Positions 23,277 to 38,422 of a stretch of DNA of 64,000 nt are shown here, in pieces (the stretch's first letter is position 1; each line of letters starts with the position of its first letter). The translations under genes were made by a program, and so were the position numbers. This DNA is from Dactylorhiza incarnata (taxonomy: Eukaryota; Streptophyta; Magnoliopsida; Asparagales; Orchidaceae), in NCBI GenBank assembly GCA_033032865.1, contig JAWHQI010000755.1:41001-105000 (forward strand). Reading direction: 5' to 3'. The notes under the pieces were generated by a model that saw nothing but the letters and a program-made list of their open reading frames with translations, searched no databases and was not told the DNA's origin.

Positions 23277-24395
23277 GTTCACACCTCTGTCTTATTCAAA
23301 TGTCATTATTCAACCCAAACCTACACCCGTAACTCCTCTTCAAATCAGCACCAACTATGCCCCCACCGACCCAGCCTACATATCGCAACCCATCACCGAC
23401 CACATTCATTTGACACACTATTCCCAAACACCCCCTTACGAGGCATTACAAAAACACGTCAGCCAAACTTTTCCCCCAAATTCATACTGGTTAGACGACC
23501 CACTCAAAACACAACGGTTTTATGAACTCATACTCATCGACACCCAATCCGCCACTATCACTCATACAAATGACAAAACCAACCCCTCCCAAATCGCATT
23601 TTCGAAATGCGTCATTCAACAAGTCATTGACTCCACCGCATGGTCCAATCCATGGACCCCACATTCATTTTCCGTCCCGTTCAATCCACCAACATACAAC
23701 TACCGCGATTATCAACTCGCTTGGTTTCGCGCACTCCTCTATCGCCCTTTTTCCCATTCATGGTTCATGGTCTTTCATAATACCTGCGCCACCTCCTTCC
23801 CCATCTGGTTCTACGATTGGTGGACCCGATATGGTGCCTCTCGGCAAATCTTCCCTCAAACACTTCAACAAAGCTACCACACCTGGTGCGCCAAATCTCC
23901 TGGCCCACCTACAAAAAATCACTCAATTTCCACCGCTCCTTCAAAATCCCTTGGATATTCTGTTGGAGTTTTGCCATTACCAAAACTCATCCAGACGATT
24001 TCCCATTCTCACTCACCCGTGCATTCAAAATCAAATGGTGGCCAAAATTCAACGAACACAATGCCTCTGAAAAGGTAATTCTGCATTACCTATCAACGGG
24101 CAATTCATCTCCAGTCATTTCAACTCCACCGCCTCCATCACCAAAAATCTTTATACCACCTACACCACCTTCCAAGTCCTCTCTGCCCCTCTCATCCACA
24201 GATGACGACGATGATTTACAAACCTTCTTAGAATTCCAAAAATTCAAGCATATGCAAAAACAACATCGTCTCCATTCATCCATATCCTCAGCCACATCTC
24301 CATCTGCCTCTACCTCCAAAGCAGCACCAGACCCCTTCGCTGGCCTGTTCGCCCAGGTTCCATATGACGAAAGTCTGGATTCCTTTGAAATCTAA
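23185..24395 (+). pseudogene. Viral ORF2, copy 1, frameshifted
   Basis: The ATG at 23,185 overlaps the ORF1 end by 92 nt, as in all copies. The first part is Pro/Thr/Gln-rich; the middle is Trp/Tyr/Phe-rich (for example WFMVFHN, IWFYDWW). At about 23,905 a C-run is one base shorter than in copy 3, which moves the C-terminal third (acidic TDDDDDL, Ser/Pro-rich) into another frame ending at 24,395. Function unknown. Confidence 0.8.
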
Positions 24396-24650
24396 ATGAG
24401 GATTCATAACGCTATCAATAGAGCGGATTTAATCTATTGGCTAATCCGGTTCAAACGGTAACCGGTATAGATATATCAAACCCGTTAAATAGCTGCGGAT
24501 TTGCTCAAAATCCGATAATCCTTCATGAGGATTCATAACGCTATCAATAGAGCGGATTCAATCTATTGGCTAATCCGATTCAAACGGTAACCGGTAAAGA
24601 TATGTCAAACCCGTTGATAGCTGCGGATTTGCTAAAAATCCGAATCACCT
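24396..24650 (+). repeat. Two 129-bp tandem repeats, viral copy 1
   Basis: Units start at 24,396 and 24,525 (ATGAGGATTCATAACGC) directly after the ORF2 stop; the second unit is slightly divergent at its end. Each contains the dyad-like AACGGTAACCGGT. Confidence 0.85.
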
Positions 24651-24955
24651 GTATTGAGCCTCGGGGAGCCGTACAGAGCAACTATTCCAAGATGCTTTTC
24701 CAGCTCAAAAGACGCCCGCACTCACTCCTGCCGGCCATGCCTGCAATTATTCCTCTCAGCGCTCAGCACGATTCCTGCCAGCACCCAAAGCAAAAGCAAA
24801 GACACAGCATCTTACTATTCTACGATGCCTGCCATCTCCAAAGTCATCCATTATGCAAAAGCAGACGACATCTTACTATTCCACGATGCCTGCCAGCTCA
24901 AAAGCCATCCACGCCGGCAATAATTCAAAAGATTCCTTACCAGCTGCTGCCCTTC

Positions 24956-24963
24956 TATAAATA
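24956..24963 (+). promoter_or_regulatory. Viral promoter TATA box, copy 1
   Basis: TATAAATA about 197 bp before the primer site. Upstream is an imperfect direct repeat of about 50 bp containing CGATGCCTGCCA. The transcript would start near 24,988. Confidence 0.7.
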
Positions 24964-25152
24964 AGAAGGCCATTTCCTCTTCCATCCCAAGTCCGAGCAG
25001 AGGAGGAGGAAAGAGGGAGAACGAGAAGAAGCCTTCAGAGTTCTTTGTAATTTTCTTCCTTTGTATTTTATTTTGTATTTTATTTATTCTATCTTGTATT
25101 AGTTTTCTTGTTCTTTTTCTTTTTCTCTTGTCCTGGGTTTCTGTTCCTCTTT

Positions 25153-25168
25153 TGGTATCAGAGCCAGG
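25153..25168 (+). other. Primer-binding site (tRNA-iMet), start of viral copy 2
   Basis: TGGTATCAGAGCC, the standard Caulimoviridae minus-strand primer site complementary to the 3' end of initiator tRNA-Met. Taken as position 1 of the viral genome. Confidence 0.88.
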
Positions 25169-25288
25169 TTGGCTCTTTTTCAGCAGAAGTTGGTCAATCG
25201 TGAGCCCGTTGGTAAGCCCGTTGATGGGTGTTCCCGGCTGATAGTCCCTTTACTGGAAGAATCAACCTTGTTTCTCATATCATCTGAT

Positions 25289-28200
25289 ATGGCAAACCTA
25301 TTTCGACGCCTTGTATCTAGTTCTTCTTCTTCTTCTAATCGTACTGTTTTAAGTCAAGAAGATATTATTCATTCTGATTTTCTTAATTGGTCTATTCCAA
25401 CTGAACATATAGATAATATATACAAGATTGGTACTTTTGATTTCAAAACAGCCTTTTCAGTAAAAACACATGAAGAAACTTTTAATATTCAACAACAATT
25501 TCAATCCACACCACTATTATCACATATAGCACTGCAAAAATATTTTGATCGCGGTTTTCGTTATATCCACTTCGGCATGATTCAAGTAGCAGTAAAACCA
25601 TTAGTTCATATTGGTGTTAATATTCCTATATATATGGCATTACGAGACAAACGATTGTCTAAATACAAATCTACCATTCTTGCTATGATTCAAACAAATA
25701 TATGTAACGACCCAATCTATTTTAATAGTATTCCAAATTTTACGGTTTCTCTCACAGACCCTTTAATAATGAATTCATTAATCCTCGATATTCATTTGCA
25801 AGGAAATGAATTTGAGAAATTGGCAGAACAATTTGCAATCATCTACCGTATTTACTTTAAGCTCATGAGTTCCTGTTTAAATCCTAAACTTAAACTGGGA
25901 ACAAACTTTTCTGACGAAACAGTCTTATTACAAATAGATGCTCCATTCTCCAAAACTTTTTTACCTAAAAGATTAAAGTGGCATGAAATTACTATTCCAG
26001 ATCATTTTAAAATTGACTGCCCCCAAAAACCACAAAACATTGAACAAACGGAGATAACAGATGTCATTGAAGAAACAGATGGCACTGTTCTTATCCGATT
26101 CAACTCCTTTACAGAACGCACTTCAACGTCACGACCGCCAAACTATATTCCTTCTCGATTCTCTACTTCTCAATATGACTCTACCTCACGACTGGATATC
26201 CCAGAAACGCCACCCCTCTATACACCGACAGTACATGTCAATTATACTTCTCCACTACCAGACGTTATTCAAACTACTGGTACGGCTTATTCTCCAACCT
26301 CTACGCATATGCGTATTAATGATATACATGTAATCACCCTCTTAAAGCCATTTAACCCCCAATTTGAAGAATTACTAACTGAGTTCCAAGAAGACTCCTC
26401 TTATTACTCCTGGTTCGAATCCTTTAATACCTCTACCAAACAAACAATTTACAAACAATGGAAATACGATAGTATTCGTTATAAATTAGAATTTAATTTT
26501 GAAGTCTGGCTAGAAAATTATCTCCAACAGACAAACAACATTCCTTCACCCTTTACACAACCCGCCCTCAATGTCCAAACCTCGTTACATACCAAATGGC
26601 GACTTTCAGACAACACAACAGTTACTTCCATTACACCACCTTTACAAACACTACAATTGTCCACACCAGATGGACAGGACATCATCGCCACTCCTTTTAG
26701 AAAAGGTCGTGAAGGTGATGACAAAACCCCTATAGTCATAGAAGATATTAGAAAATTATATCAACAAAATAATTACTCTAATCAACTTCTCCACACAATC
26801 TCAACCCAAGTAGCATCCTTACAAACTGGCCCAAAACCAGTACCAACCCCAATACCATCCACCAGCCATCAATTTCCATCCAACCACTCGGCACCTCATT
26901 TTCAGCCCCATAGTCTTCCTCTAGCACACGAACAAAGCCTTACTTTCGGAAATGAATCTTTGCTCCAGAAATAAAATCAAACCCTCACAAACCTTAATCA
27001 CAATTTCCCTACTACTTCCAAACTAAACACAATTGATCAACAAGATCCACCAACCGATAATGATTCATTAGCAACCAGTGAATCTGACAACTCTCTAGTA
27101 AATATCTTAAGTGATATCGAACAAGATCTCCAAAGCGACCCACCGCCAAACCTTAATAAAATTCACCGACGTACTCATAAATCCAATTTTCGACGGTCTA
27201 ACCCACGATGGATTAATCCAGAAACCCGAAACTACTACCCTCGCCCAACACCACCAGATATTCAATATGAAGAACGCGCCAAATTCCATTCCAAACATTA
27301 TGACGGCGGTTCCATCTACGAATGGAATATTGACGGCAAAAGTGAGTATGAAATACTCAATACCCTTCAAGAGATGGGTATGGCCAAAATGGCTTACAAA
27401 ATCAAACATTGTCCAGAAAAAGAAACTGCTAGTATTCTTGTTACTGGCTTCAGTGGACAACTTAAATACTGGTGGGATAATTCTCTCACCATTGAAGACA
27501 AACATAACATTTTACAACATACAATAGACATTGAAGATGAAAACGGGGACATCAAAGCAATATCTGATGCCTGTGATTATCTCATTATCACTGTTGCAAT
27601 GCATTTCATAGGAAACCCTCGAGAGGAATTAACCTCTTCCAAAATCTTCCTTACTAATATCAGATGTCCAACCCTCTCTGATTTCCGTTGGTACAAAGAT
27701 GTTTTTCTCACACAGGTCCTTAAACGACCTGATTCCAATGCCCCATTTTGGAAAGAGAAATTCATTACTGGATTACCATCCTTATTTTCCCAACGAATTA
27801 TGCTCAATCTCCAAAAGGAAATGGGCACTGATCATATTAATTTCAATTTAATGACTTATGGTCAAATATTTGCTTTTGTCAAAAGTGAAGCCTTGGCAGC
27901 ATGCCAAGAACTCAAATTCCAGGCAAAATACGGTAGCAAGCGCCGAGAACTTGGTTCATTTTGTGATGCCTTTGGCATCACTGGCGTATCTGCCCCTTCA
28001 ACTGCACGACGAAAAACCCATAAACATTTTTCTAGATCTAACCAATCTTATTTTAAAAAACAACCTTTCTCTTATTCTAAGGAATCTCCCACCTCCAAAC
28101 CATATCCTCATTATAACAAACGACCACACAACAAACGACCTTCCACTTCTATCACGTGCTTCAAATGTGGCCAAAAAGGCCATATTGCGGCAAAGTGCCG

Positions 28201-30850
28201 TAACAAAGGACGCATCAATGAAATCATTGATGACCTTTCTGACGTCAGCAATAATATCAAAACAAAATTAAAAAATAAAATCCTTCAAATTTCAGATAAT
28301 GACCAAAATTCATATAATTCATCCAGCTCATCTGACCACGACTCCACTTGCCTTTGCAAAAAACAAATCAACATGATCAAAACAACTAAAACTGACACAA
28401 AAGATTTCATTTTTGACATGATCCAACAAATACCAGATCCCATCCAACAAAAACAGCTTTTTGAAAAACTACAAACACTAGTCCTACAGGACAATAAAAT
28501 CTCACTCATAGAACCTTTTAGCATTTCCAAACTCTTTGATAAATATCCCCAGACAGCTACACAAAAAACTCCACACATCAAAGACTTAAACACTGAAATA
28601 CATAATTTAAAACACGAAATTCATTTACTTAAATCCCAAGTACATGCCCTTGATGTAAAACATCTTGCTCATGAAACCCAATTCTCATTACTCCAAAGCT
28701 TACTTTCCCCCCTCACAAATGAACCTCCACCTTCTACGTCATCTCTTCCCCCAATCTCCATTTCACATACCCCCACAACTGATGCCTCTTTTCTTTCCAC
28801 CATTGATCGTATACAATTTCAAAAATGGCTAATACACATTACCATAACTGTCCATAACTTCACACAAACATTCATCGCCATGATGGATAGCGGAGCAGAC
28901 CAAAGCTGCATCCGTGATGGACTAATACCAACAAAATACTATGAACATACAAATGAAATTTTAATAGCCGCAAACAATTCACCCCTCCAAATTAACGGCA
29001 AACTCACTCAAGCTTCCATTTGCAATGGACCATTTTGCTTCAAACACCAATTCATTATAGTCAACAATTTAAACACTGATATAATTCTTGGTACTCCTTT
29101 CCTTACACAAATTTATCCTTTTCAAGTTTCCACACATGGTATTACTACAAAAATCATGGGCAACAACGTCCTTTTTAAGTTTCTTCATCCTGTTCGACAA
29201 AAATAGCTTAATTAATTGCAACAACATTCTATTTTCAAACAAATTAATCAAATGCGACAAAAACAAACCAAATTACTCTACTTAAAAAACGATCTATCTC
29301 ATGCCCATATTAGCAACCAATTAAACTCGCCACAAACCAAATTACACATTCAACAATTAGAAGAATTATTCAAATCTGAAGTTTGTGCGGAATTACCTAA
29401 TGCATTTTGGGACCGCAAAAATCATATCATACGCCTCCTGTATGAAAAAGATTTTTTAGAAAAGAATATTCCGACCAAAGCACGCCCAATACAAATGAAC
29501 CAAGAACTCCTTGAACTCTGTAAAACTGAAATTCAAACCTTATTGGATAAAAAATTAATTCGACCCTCCAACTCCCCATGGAGTTGTGCTGCATTTTATG
29601 TAATGAAAAATGCAGAAATCGAACGAGGCACTCCACGTCTCGTCATAAATTACAAACCATTAAATAAAGTGTTACAATGGATTAGGTATCCAATTCCCAA
29701 TAAATGAGATTTACTTAAACGCCTAAGCAACGCAAAAATATTTTCAAAATTCGATATGAAATCTGGCTTTTGGCAGATTCAAGTCGATCCCAAAGATCGT
29801 TACAAAACTGCATTCACCGTCCCTTTCGGACATTACGAATGGAACGTTATGCCATTCGGATTAAAAAATGCCCCTTCCGAATTCCAACACATTATGAATG
29901 ATATATTAAATCCTTATTCAACCTTTTCCATTGTTTAGATAGATGATGTTCTCATTTTCTCTAACTCCCTTGACGAACATACTAAACATCTCAAAACATT
30001 TTTGTACATTATCAAAAAGAATGGATTAGTTATTTCTTTTCCAAAAATGAAATTATTTCAAACACAAATCCGTTTTCTTGGACATCATATTCATCACAAT
30101 ACCATAATTCCCATCCAACGCAGCCTTGAGTTCACAACTAAATTTCCTGATGAAATTAAAGACAAAACACAACTCCAAAGATTCCTCGGTTGCCTAAATT
30201 ATATTTCTGATTTTATTCCCAACCTACGTCAACTATGTGCCCCGTTATATCACCGACACCAAAAGAATCCACCACCCTGGACATCACAACATACCATTAT
30301 CATACATACAATTAAATCCAAAGTACAAACACTTCCATGTCTTTGTTTACCACACCCTAATGCCTTTATGATCGTTGAGACGGATGCTTCCAATATCGGA
30401 TATGGCGGCATTCTCAAACAACGACTTCCCCTATCACACACCGAACACTTTGTCCGATACCATTCCGGTATATGGCTCGGTCCTCAAAAAAATTATTATA
30501 CTATAAAAAAGGAAATCCTCAGCATTGTTAAATGTATTTTAAAATTCCAGGATGACCTAGTTAACAAAAAATTCCTTTTACGTATAGATTGCCAGTCTGC
30601 AAAATTTATTTTACAAAATGATGTTCAAAATCTTGTTTCCAAGCAAATTTTTGCCCGTTGGCAAGCTATATTATCTATTTTCGATTTTGATATTGAATAC
30701 ATCAAAGGCTCTGAAAATTCTCTTCCTGACTTCCTCACTCGTGAATTTTTACAAGGCAATGAGCAAGTCACCAAAGTCCACTCAGCAAAAGACTCAAACA
30801 CCGCAGGATTATGCACGCAAAACACTCCCACCAATTCCAACGCAAAATAA
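25289..30850 (+). pseudogene. Viral ORF1, copy 2: MP, coat, protease, RT, RNase H
   Basis: The ATG at 25,289 starts the movement-protein part (about 562 codons). Residues around YIHFGMIQV, with GVNIPIYMAL following, resemble the 30K-superfamily movement proteins of caulimovirids. A TAA at 26,972-26,974 separates it from the coat part in the same frame. The coat ends in a CCHC knuckle (CFKCGQKGHIAAKC, about 28,157). Protease (DSGADQSC, about 28,885), RT and RNase H follow. Further stops: TAG 29,204, TAA 29,213, TGA 29,705, and TAG 29,936, the last replacing the Tyr of the RT YIDD motif. Three of these look like C-to-T changes at former CAG, CAA and CGA codons, as expected from cytosine deamination in a silent copy. 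Confidence 0.88.
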
Positions 30851-31968
30851 GTTCACACCTCTGTCTTATTCAAATGTCATTATTCAACCCAAACCTACAC
30901 CCGTAACTCCTCTTCAAATCAGCACCAACTATGCCCCCACCGACCCAGCCTACATATCGCAACCCATCACCGACCACATTCATTTGACACACTATTCCCA
31001 AACACCCCCTTACGAGGCATTACAAAAACACGTCAGCCAAACTTTTCCCCCAAATTCATACTGGTTAGACGACCCACTCAAAACACAACGGTTTTATGAA
31101 CTCATACTCATCGACACCCAATCCGCCACTATCACTCATACAAATGACAAAACCAACCCCTCCCAAATCGCATTTTCGAAATGCATCATTCAACAAGTCA
31201 TTGACTCCACCGCATGGTCCAATCCATGGACCCCACATTCATTTTCCGTCCCGTTCAATCCACCAACATACAACTACCGCGATTATCAACTCGCTTGGTT
31301 TCGCGCACTCCTCTATCGCCCTTTTTCCCATTCATGGTTCATGGTCTTTCATAATACCTGCGCCACCTCCTTCCCCATCTGGTTCTACGATTGGTGGACC
31401 CGATATGGTGCCTCTCGGCAAATCTTCCCTCAAACACTTCAACAAAGCTACCACACCTGGTGCGCCAAATCTCCTGGCCCACCTACAAAAAATCACTCAA
31501 TTCCCCCGCTCCTTCAAAATCCCTTGGATATTCTGTTGGAGTTTTGCCATTACCAAAACTCATCCAGACGATTTCCCATTCTCACTCACCCGTGCATTCA
31601 AAATCAAATGGTGGCCAAAATTCAACGAACACAATGCCTCTGAAAAGGTAATTCTGCATTACCTATCAACTGGCAATTCATCTCCAGTCATTTCAACTCC
31701 ACCGCCTCCATCACCAAAAATCTTTATACCACCTACACCACCTTCCAAGTCCTCTCTGCCCCTCTCATCCACAGATGACGACGATGATTTACAAACCTTC
31801 TTAGAATTCCAAAAATTCAAGCATATGCAAAAACAACATCGTCTCCATTCATCCATATCCTCAGCCACATCTCCATCTGCCTCTACCTCCAAAGCAGCAC
31901 CAGACCCCTTCGCTGGCCTGTTCGCCCAGGTTCCATATGACGAAAGTTTGGATTCCTTTGAAATCTAA
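30759..31968 (+). pseudogene. Viral ORF2, copy 2, frameshifted
   Basis: Same arrangement as copy 1. It shares the shortened C-run near 31,479 and has a second one-base loss near 31,502, so the C-terminal part is out of frame with the start. Confidence 0.8.
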
Positions 31969-32223
31969 ATGAGGATTCATAACGCTATCAATAGAGCGGA
32001 TTCAATCTATTGGCTATTCCGGTTCAAACGGTAACCGGTATAGATATATCAAACCCGTTAAATAGCTGCGGATTTGCTCAAAATCCGATAATCCTTCATG
32101 AGGATTCATAACGCTATCAATAGAGCGGATTCAATCTATTGGCTAATCCGGTTCAAACGGTAACCGGTAAAGATATGTCAAACCCGTTGATAGCTGCGGA
32201 TTTGCTAAAAATCCGAATCACCT
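31969..32223 (+). repeat. Two 129-bp tandem repeats, viral copy 2
   Basis: Units start at 31,969 and 32,098. Confidence 0.85.
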
Positions 32224-32528
32224 GTATTGAGCCTCGGGGAGCCGTACAGAGCAACTATTCCAAGATGCTTTTCCAGCTCAAAAGACGCCCGCACTCACTC
32301 CTGCCGGCCATGCCTGCAATTATTCCTCTCAGCGCTCAGCACGATTCCTTCCAGCACCCAAAGCAAAAGCAAAAACACGGCATCTTACTATTCTACGATG
32401 CCTGCCAGCTCCAAAGTCATCCATTATGCAAAAGCAGACGACATCTTACTATTCCACGATGCCTGCCAGCTCAAAAGCCATCCACGCCGGCAATAATTCA
32501 AAAGATTCCTTACCAGCTGCTGCCCTTC

Positions 32529-32536
32529 TATAAATA
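32529..32536 (+). promoter_or_regulatory. Viral promoter TATA box, copy 2
   Basis: TATAAATA, same context as 24,956. Confidence 0.7.
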
Positions 32537-32725
32537 AGAAGGCCATTTCCTCTTCCATCCCAAGTCCGAGCAGAGGAGGAGGAAAGAGGGAGAACAAGAA
32601 GAAGCCTTCAGAGTTCTTTGTAATTTTCTTCCTTTGTATTTTATTTTGTATTTTATTTATTCTATCTTGTATTAGTTTTCTTGTTCTTTTTCTTTTTCTC
32701 TTGTCCTGGGTTTCTGTTCCTCTTT

Positions 32726-32741
32726 TGGTATCAGAGCCAGG
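32726..32741 (+). other. Primer-binding site, start of viral copy 3
   Basis: TGGTATCAGAGCC; 7,573 bp after the previous one. Confidence 0.88.
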
Positions 32742-32861
32742 TTGGCTCTTTTTCAGCAGAAGTTGGTCAATCGTGAGCCCGTTGGTAAGCCCGTTGATGG
32801 GTGTTCCCGGCTGATAGTCCCTTTACTGGAAGAATCAACCTTGTTTCTCATATCATCTGAT

Positions 32862-35800
32862 ATGGCAAACCTATTTCGACGCCTTGTATCTAGTTCTTCT
32901 TCTTCTTCTAATCGTACTGTTTTAAGTCAAGAAGATATTATTCATTCTGATTTTCTTAATTGGTCTATTCCAACTGAACATATAGATAATATATACAAGA
33001 TTGGTACTTTTGATTTCAAAACAGCCTTTTCAGTAAAAACACATGAAGAAACTTTTAATATTCAACAACAATTTCAATCCACACCACTATTATCACATAT
33101 AGCACTGCAAAAATATTCTGATCGCGGTTTTCGTTATATCCACTTCGGCATGATTCAAGTAGCAGTAAAACCATTAGTTCATATTGGTGTTAATATTCCT
33201 ATATATATGGCATTACGAGACAAACGATTGTCTAAATACAAATCTTCCATTCTTGCTATGATTCAAACAAATATATGTAACGACCCAATCAATTTTAATA
33301 GTATTCCAAATTTTACGGTTTCTCTCACAGACCCTTTAATAATGAATTCATTAATCCTCGATATTCATTTGCAAGGAAATGAATTTGAGAAATTGGCAGA
33401 ACAATTTGCAATCATCTACCGTATTTACTTTAAGCTCATGAGTTCCTGTTTAAATCCTAAACTTAAACTGGGAACAAACTTTTCTGACGAAACAGTCTTA
33501 TTACAAATAGATGCTCCATTCTCCAAAACTTTTTTACCTAAAAGATTAAAGTGGCATGAAATTACTATTCCAGATCATTTTAAAATTGACTGCCCCCAAA
33601 AACCACAAAACATTGAACAAACGGAGATAACAGATGTCATTGAAGAAACAGATGGCACTGTTCTTATCCGATTCAACTCCTTTACAGAATGCACTTCAAC
33701 GTCACGACCGCCAAACTATATTCCTTCTCGATTCTCTACTTCTCAATATGACTCTACCTCACGACTGGATATCCCAGAAACGCCACCCCTCTATACACCG
33801 ACAGTACATGTCAATTATACTTCTCCACTACCAGACGTTATTCAAACTACTGGTACGGCTTATTCTCCAACCTCTACGCATATGCGTATTAATGATATAC
33901 ATGTAATCACCCTCTTAAAGCCATTTAACCCCCAATTTGAAGAATTACTAACTGAGTTCCAAGAAGACTCCTCTTATTACTCCTGGTTCGAATCCTTTAA
34001 TACCTCTACCAAACAAACAATTTACAAACAATGGAAATACGATAGTATTCGTTATAAATTAGAATTTAATTTTGAAGTCTGGCTAGAAAATTATCTCCAA
34101 CAGACAAACAACATTCCTTCACCCTTTACACAACCCGCCCTCAATGTCCAAACCTCGTTACATACCAAATGGCGACTTTCAGACAACACAACAGTTACTT
34201 CCATTACACCACCTTTACAAACACTACAATTGTCCACACCAGATGGACAGGACATCATCGCCACTCCTTTTAGAAAAGGTCGTGAAGGTGATGACAAAAC
34301 CCCTATAGTCATAGAAGATATTAGAAAATTATATCAACAAAATAATTACTCTAATCAACTTCTCCACACAATCTCAACCCAAGTAGCATCCTTACAAACT
34401 GGCCCAAAACCAGTACCAACCCCAATACCATCCACCAGCCATCAATTTCCATCCAACCACTCGGCACCTCATTTTCAGCCCCATAGTCTTCCTCTAGCAC
34501 ACGAACAAAGCCTTACTTTCGGAAATGAATCTTTGCTCCAGAAATAAAATCAAACCCTCACAAACCTTAATCACAATTTCCCTACTACTTCCAAACTAAA
34601 CACAATTGATCAACAAGATCCACCAACCGATAATGATTCATTAGCAACCAGTGAATCTGACAACTCTCTAGTAAATATCTTAAGTGATATCGAACAAGAT
34701 CTCCAAAGCGACCCACCGCCAAACCTTAATAAAATTCACCGACGTACTCATAAATCCAATTTTCGACGGTCTAACCCACGATGGATTAATCCAGAAACCC
34801 GAAACTACTACCCTCGCCCAACACCACCAGATATTCAATATGAAGAACGCGCCAAATTCCATTCCAAACATTATGACGGCGGTTCCATCTACGAATGGAA
34901 TATTGACGGCAAAAGTGAGTATGAAATACTCAATACCCTTCAAGAGATGGGTATGGCCAAAATGGCTTACAAAATCAAACATTGTCCAGAAAAAGAAACT
35001 GCTAGTATTCTTGTTACTGGCTTCACTGGACAACTTAAATATTGGTGGGATAATTCTCTCACCATTGAAGACAAACATAACATTTTACAACATACAATAG
35101 ACATTGAAGATGAAAACGGGGACATCAAAGCAGAATCTGAGGCCTGTGATTATCTCATTATCACTGTTGCAATGCATTTCATAGGAAACCCTCGAGAGGA
35201 ATTAACCTCTTCCAAAATCTTCCTTACTAATATCAGATGTCCAACCCTCTCTGATTTCCGTTGGTACAAAGATGTTTTTCTCACACAGGTCCTTAAACGA
35301 CCTGATTCCAATGCCCCATTTTGGAAAGAGAAATTCATTACTGGATTACCATCCTTATTTTCCCAACGAATTATGCTCAATCTCCAAAAGGAAATGGACA
35401 CTGATCATATTAATTTCAATTTAATGACTTATGGTCAAATATTTGCTTTTGTCAAAAGTGAAGCCTTGGCAGCATGCCAAGAACTCAAATTCCAGGCAAA
35501 ATACGGCAGCAAGCGCCGAGAACATGGATCATTTTGTGATGCCTTTGGCATCACTGGCGTATCTGCCCCTTCAACTGCACGACGAAAAACCCATAAACAT
35601 TTTTCTAGATCTAACCAATCTTATTTTAAAAAACAACCTTTCTCTTATTCTAAGGAATCTCCCACCTCCAAACCATATCCTCATTATAACAAACGACCAC
35701 ACAACAAACGACCTTCCACTTCTATCACGTGCTTCAAATGTGGCCAAAAAGGCCATATTGCGGCAAAGTGCCGTAACAAAGGACGCATCAATGAAATCAA

Positions 35801-38422
35801 TGATGACCTTTCTGACGTCAGCAATAATATCAAAACAAAATTAAAAAATAAAATCCTTCAAATTTCAGATAATGACCAAAATTCATATAATTCATCCAGC
35901 TCATCTGACCACGACTCCACTTGCCTTTGCAAAAAACAAATCAACATGATCAAAACAACTAAAACTGACACAAAAGATTTCATTTTTAACATGATCCAAC
36001 AAATACCAGATCCCATCCAACAAAAACAGCTTTTTGAAAAACTACAAACACTAGTCCTACAGGACAATAAAATCTCACTCATAGAACTTTTTAGCATTTC
36101 CAAACTCTTTGATAAATATCCCCAGACAGCTACACAAAAAACTCCACACATCAAAGACTTAAACACTGAAATACATAATTTAAAACACGAAATTCATTTA
36201 CTTAAATCCCAAGTACATGCCCTTGATGTAAAACATCTTGCTCATGAAACCCAATTCTCATTACTCCAAAGCTTACTTTCCCCCCTCACAAATGAACCTC
36301 CACCTTCTACGTCATCTCTTCCCCCAATCTCCATTTCACATACCCCCACAACTGATGCCTCTTTTCTTTCCACCATTGATCGTATACAATTTCAAAAATG
36401 GCTAATACACATTACCATAACCGTCCATAACTTCACACAAACATTCATCGCCATGATGGATAGCGGAGCAGACCAAAGCTGCATCCGTGACGGACTAATA
36501 CCAACAAAATACTATGAACATACAAATGAAATTTTAATAGCCGCAAACAATTCACCCCTCCAAACTAACGGCAAACTCACTCAAGCTTCCATTTGCAATG
36601 GACCATTTTGCTTCAAACACCAATTCATTATAGTCAACAATTTAAACACTGATATAATTCTTGGTACTCCTTTCCTTACACAAATTTATCCTTTTCAAGT
36701 TTCCACACATGGTATTACTATAAATATCATGGGCAACAACGTCCTTTTTAAGTTTCTTCATCCTGTTCGACAAAAACAGCTTAATCAATTGCAACAACAT
36801 TCTATTTTCAAACAAATTAATCAAATCCGACAAAAACAAACCAAATTACTCTACTTAAAAAACGATCTATCTCATGCCCATATTAGCAACCAATTAAACT
36901 CGCCACAAACCAAATTACACATTCAACAATTAGAAGAATTATTCAAATCTGAAGTTTGTGCGGAATTACCTAATGCATTTTGGGACCGCAAAAATCATAT
37001 CATACGCCTCCCGTATGAAAAAGTTTTTTTAGAAAAGAATATTCCGACCAAAGCACGCCCAATACAAATGAACCAAGAACTCCTTGAACTCTGTAAAACC
37101 GAAATTCAAACCTTATTGGATAAAAAATTAATTCGACCCTCCAACTCCCCATGGAGTTGTGCTGCATTTTATGTAATGAAAAATGCAGAAATCGAACGAG
37201 GCACTCCACGTCTCGTCATAAATTACAAACCATTAAATAAAGTGTTACAATGGATTAGGTATCCAATTCCCAATAAACGAGATTTACTTAAACGCCTAAG
37301 CAACGCAAAAATATTTTCAAAATTCGATATGAAATCTGGCTTTTGGCAGATTCAAGTCGATCCCAAAGATCGTTACAAAACTGCATTCACCGTCCCTTTC
37401 GGACATTACGAATGGAACGTTATGCCATTCGGATTAAAAATGCCCCTTCCGAATTCCAACACATTATGAATGATATATTAAATCCTTATTCAACCTTTTC
37501 CATTGTTTATATAGATGATGTTCTCATTTTCTCTAACTCCCTTGACGAACATACTAAACATCTCAAAACATTTTTGTACATTATCAAAAAGAATGGATTA
37601 GTTATTTCTTTTCCAAAAATGAAATTATTTCAAACACAAATCCGTTTTCTTGGACATCATATTCATCACAATACCATAATTCCCATCCAACGCAGCCTTG
37701 AGTTCACAACTAAATTTCCTGATGAAATTAAGGACAAAACACAACTCCAAAGATTCCTCGGTTGCCTAAATTATATTTCTGATTTTATTCCCAACCTACG
37801 TCAACTATGTGCCCCGTTATATCACCGACTCCAAAAGAATCCACCACCCTAGACATCACAACATACCATTATCATACATACAATTAAATCCAAAGTACAA
37901 ACACTTCCATGTCTTTGTTTACCACACCCTAATGCCTTTATGATCGTTGAGACGGATGCTTCCAATATCGGATATGGCGGCATTCTCAAACAACGACTTC
38001 CCCCATCACACACCGAACACTTAGTCCGATACCATTCCGGTATATGGCTTGGTCCCCAAAAAAATTATTATACTATAAAAAAGGAAATCCTCAGCATTGT
38101 TAAATGTATTTTAAAATTCCAGGATGACTTAGTTAACAAAAAATTCCTTTTACGTATAGATTGCCAGTCTGCAAAATTTATTTTACAAAATGATGTTCAA
38201 AATCTTGTTTCCAAGCAAATTTTTGCCCGTTGGCAAGCTATATTATCTATTTTCGATTTTGATATTGAATACATCAAAGGCTCTGAAAATTCTCTTCCTG
38301 ACTTCCTCACTCGTGAATTTTTACAAGGCAATGAGCAAGTCATCAAAGTGCACTCAGCAAAAGACTCAAACACCGCAGGATTACGCACTCAAAACACTCC
38401 CACCAATTCCAACGCAAAATAA
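32862..38422 (+). pseudogene. Viral ORF1, copy 3
   Basis: This is the least damaged ORF1. The movement-protein part is open from the ATG at 32,862 to TAA 34,545-34,547, the stop shared with copy 2. Coat, protease and the first half of RT are open to about 37,440. There an A-run is one base shorter than in the other copies, shifting the frame just before the YIDD motif. A TAG at 37,850 lies between RT and RNase H (TGG in the others). RNase H is then open to the natural end at 38,422. Confidence 0.87.
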